This document shows, one piece after another, positions 6,304 through 7,281 of a DNA stretch of 7,281 nucleotides. Under the pieces are notes generated by a model, which saw only the letters and a program-made list of their open reading frames with translations, searched no databases and was not told the DNA's origin. Source of the stretch: Bacilli bacterium (GTDB lineage: Bacteria; Bacillota_I; Bacilli_A; RF39; UBA660); contig JAQUDY010000048.1 in assembly GCA_028685445.1 (NCBI GenBank), positions 1 through 7,281 of the forward strand, read 5' to 3'. The first letter of the stretch is position 1; each line of letters starts with the position of its first letter. Position numbers and translations under genes: made by a program.

Positions 6304-6317
6304 TATTTTACCTCCTT
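6303..6317 (-). promoter_or_regulatory. Strong ribosome site with TAATG coupling
   Basis: AAGGAGGT (6317 to 6310), a near-perfect anti-16S match, sits 6 nt before the rnlA ATG and inside the last codons of the upstream gene. The upstream TAA and this ATG share one base (TAATG). No promoter is visible at this junction, so the toxin is translated from the upstream gene's transcript. Confidence 0.85.
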
Positions 6318-7281
6318 CAATATCACTGCACTAATGTTCTTATTTCCTTTGTCATCATTAATATTTATTATAAAAAATCGAATTGTGCTTTTAACTTTCC
6401 TTTTAAACAAAAATTGTTTATTTACAAAAATATTTTCAGAAAACTTAGAACATTTAATAAAACCATTTCCTGTTTTTGTTATTCTTTCTATTTTACCTTC
6501 ATATAAATTATCTACGATAACAGATTGTACTATCAAATAATTATATAAGGTATCATTAAATTGAGTCTTTTCACATTTTACAATCTTTTCATCTTTCACT
6601 TCTAAAAAGTCAATTAAAATGTTATATAAATCAGAATTATTACTTTTGAAAAACTTAATAATAGAGTCATATATATATAATTCTAATCTTTTTCCATATC
6701 TTAATAATAACTCTAACATCAACAAGTAGTTTCTTTTATTATTTTCAATATCAATATATTTAATTGGTAAGACTAATAAATATGGTTCTCTTTTGATTAA
6801 GAGTAACTCTTGAAATATTTCATTAGCTTTATCATTTTTTTTATTATAAAAATACGATTTACACAAATGATAATTTAAAAAGAATATAACATCTCTATCA
6901 CAAATTTTTCTTTTTAGATATAACGCTAGTAACGATTCTAAATCTTCAAGTTTGTTTAAAAATTGGAAACATTTTGACTTTTTTAAAAAATACAAATCAT
7001 AATCACTATATCTATTGTTACCAAATTTTTCTGTATTTAAAACATCGAAATCATAGTAGTTTAACCACTTTAGCAAATTTTTATAATCTTTTTTTTCTTC
7101 ATAAAATCTTTGACCTAATTTTATTAAATTAATATCTAACTTTTTATTTACTACACTACAATTGACGATAGCAAACTCAATCAACTCAATATCGCTATCA
7201 TTATCTATTTTTTTCTTTTTTGCAAAGAAATAATCGAACACTTTTTTTCTATACTCAATTTTAATATTGGAAGAACAATCA
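6303..7281 (-). CDS. Helical-repeat protein with cold-shock-like C-terminus, partial
   Basis: The frame is open to the right edge (325 codons visible, no stop upstream), so the N-terminus is missing. A GTG at 7239-7241 could start a 312-aa protein, but it lacks a ribosome site and the frame continues with a normal-looking peptide (SSNIKIEYRKK), so I treat the gene as cut. The bulk is lysine-, asparagine- and leucine-rich helices resembling TPR-like repeats (for example LIKLGQRFYEEKKDYKNLLKW). The last 65 or so residues (about 6306-6509) look like an OB-fold or cold-shock domain: EGKIERI, then GNGFIKC, then NIFVNKQFL, a K/R-rich strand and SAVIL. Such domains bind single-stranded nucleic acid. 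It shares a base with the rnlA start, so it is very probably in the same operon. Its role, perhaps sensing or RNA binding for the toxin, is inference; I do not recognise the full family. Confidence 0.6.
   Translation of the reverse strand, partial: DCSSNIKIEYRKKVFDYFFAKKKKIDNDSDIELIEFAIVNCSVVNKKLDINLIKLGQRFYEEKKDYKNLLKWLNYYDFDVLNTEKFGNNRYSDYDLYFLKKSKCFQFLNKLEDLESLLALYLKRKICDRDVIFFLNYHLCKSYFYNKKNDKANEIFQELLLIKREPYLLVLPIKYIDIENNKRNYLLMLELLLRYGKRLELYIYDSIIKFFKSNNSDLYNILIDFLEVKDEKIVKCEKTQFNDTLYNYLIVQSVIVDNLYEGKIERITKTGNGFIKCSKFSENIFVNKQFLFKRKVKSTIRFFIININDDKGNKNISAVILKEVK

Noticed and set aside
6297..6540. Two overlapping plus-strand frames of 68-69 codons
   Set aside because: Both lie across the cold-shock-like end of the minus-strand gene and the rnlA start, with no ribosome site and Phe/Ile-rich shadow composition.

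Overview
The window is strongly AT-rich, and every gene I can support lies on the minus strand, so it is read from right to left. A CwlJ-type spore-cortex hydrolase next to a four-LysM protein without a signal peptide points to an endospore-forming, low-G+C Bacillota. I cannot place the genus.

Right part (about 4549-7281): a compact three-gene unit. A partial upstream gene, open at the right edge, has a helical body and a cold-shock-like (OB-fold) C-terminus. It shares one base (TAATG) with the next gene. That gene encodes a two-part RNase: an RNase H1-type N-terminal half (hybrid-binding domain plus a complete D-E-D-D RNase H domain) joined to the HEPN ribonuclease part of an RnlA (RNase LS) toxin. 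The last gene encodes an RnlB-like antitoxin. In E. coli, RnlA is an anti-T4 toxin that works with the separate host protein RNase HI. Here both partners are one polypeptide, which is the most interesting feature of the window.

Middle (4286-4548): a gene-free spacer with a GC-rich pair of hairpins, one of them a minus-strand terminator. It also holds a 12-bp perfect tandem repeat running into the end of rnlB, and an extended -10 promoter for the next gene. This looks like the left border of an acquired defence cassette, though the evidence for transfer is indirect.

Single gene 3818-4276: a roughly 152-residue protein with its own promoter and terminator. Its layout vaguely resembles small ADP-ribosyltransferase-fold proteins; I do not recognise it further.

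Left part (1-3732): a probable sporulation operon with a sigE/sigK-like promoter near 3762-3787. The order is DUF2935-like protein, four-LysM protein, CwlJ, a second DUF2935-like protein, and a third that leaves the window at the left edge. Genes 2-5 overlap or lie within 12 bp of each other. The arrangement suggests a mother-cell module for the spore cortex or coat, with CwlJ as the known germination enzyme and the LysM protein as a possible peptidoglycan-targeting partner.
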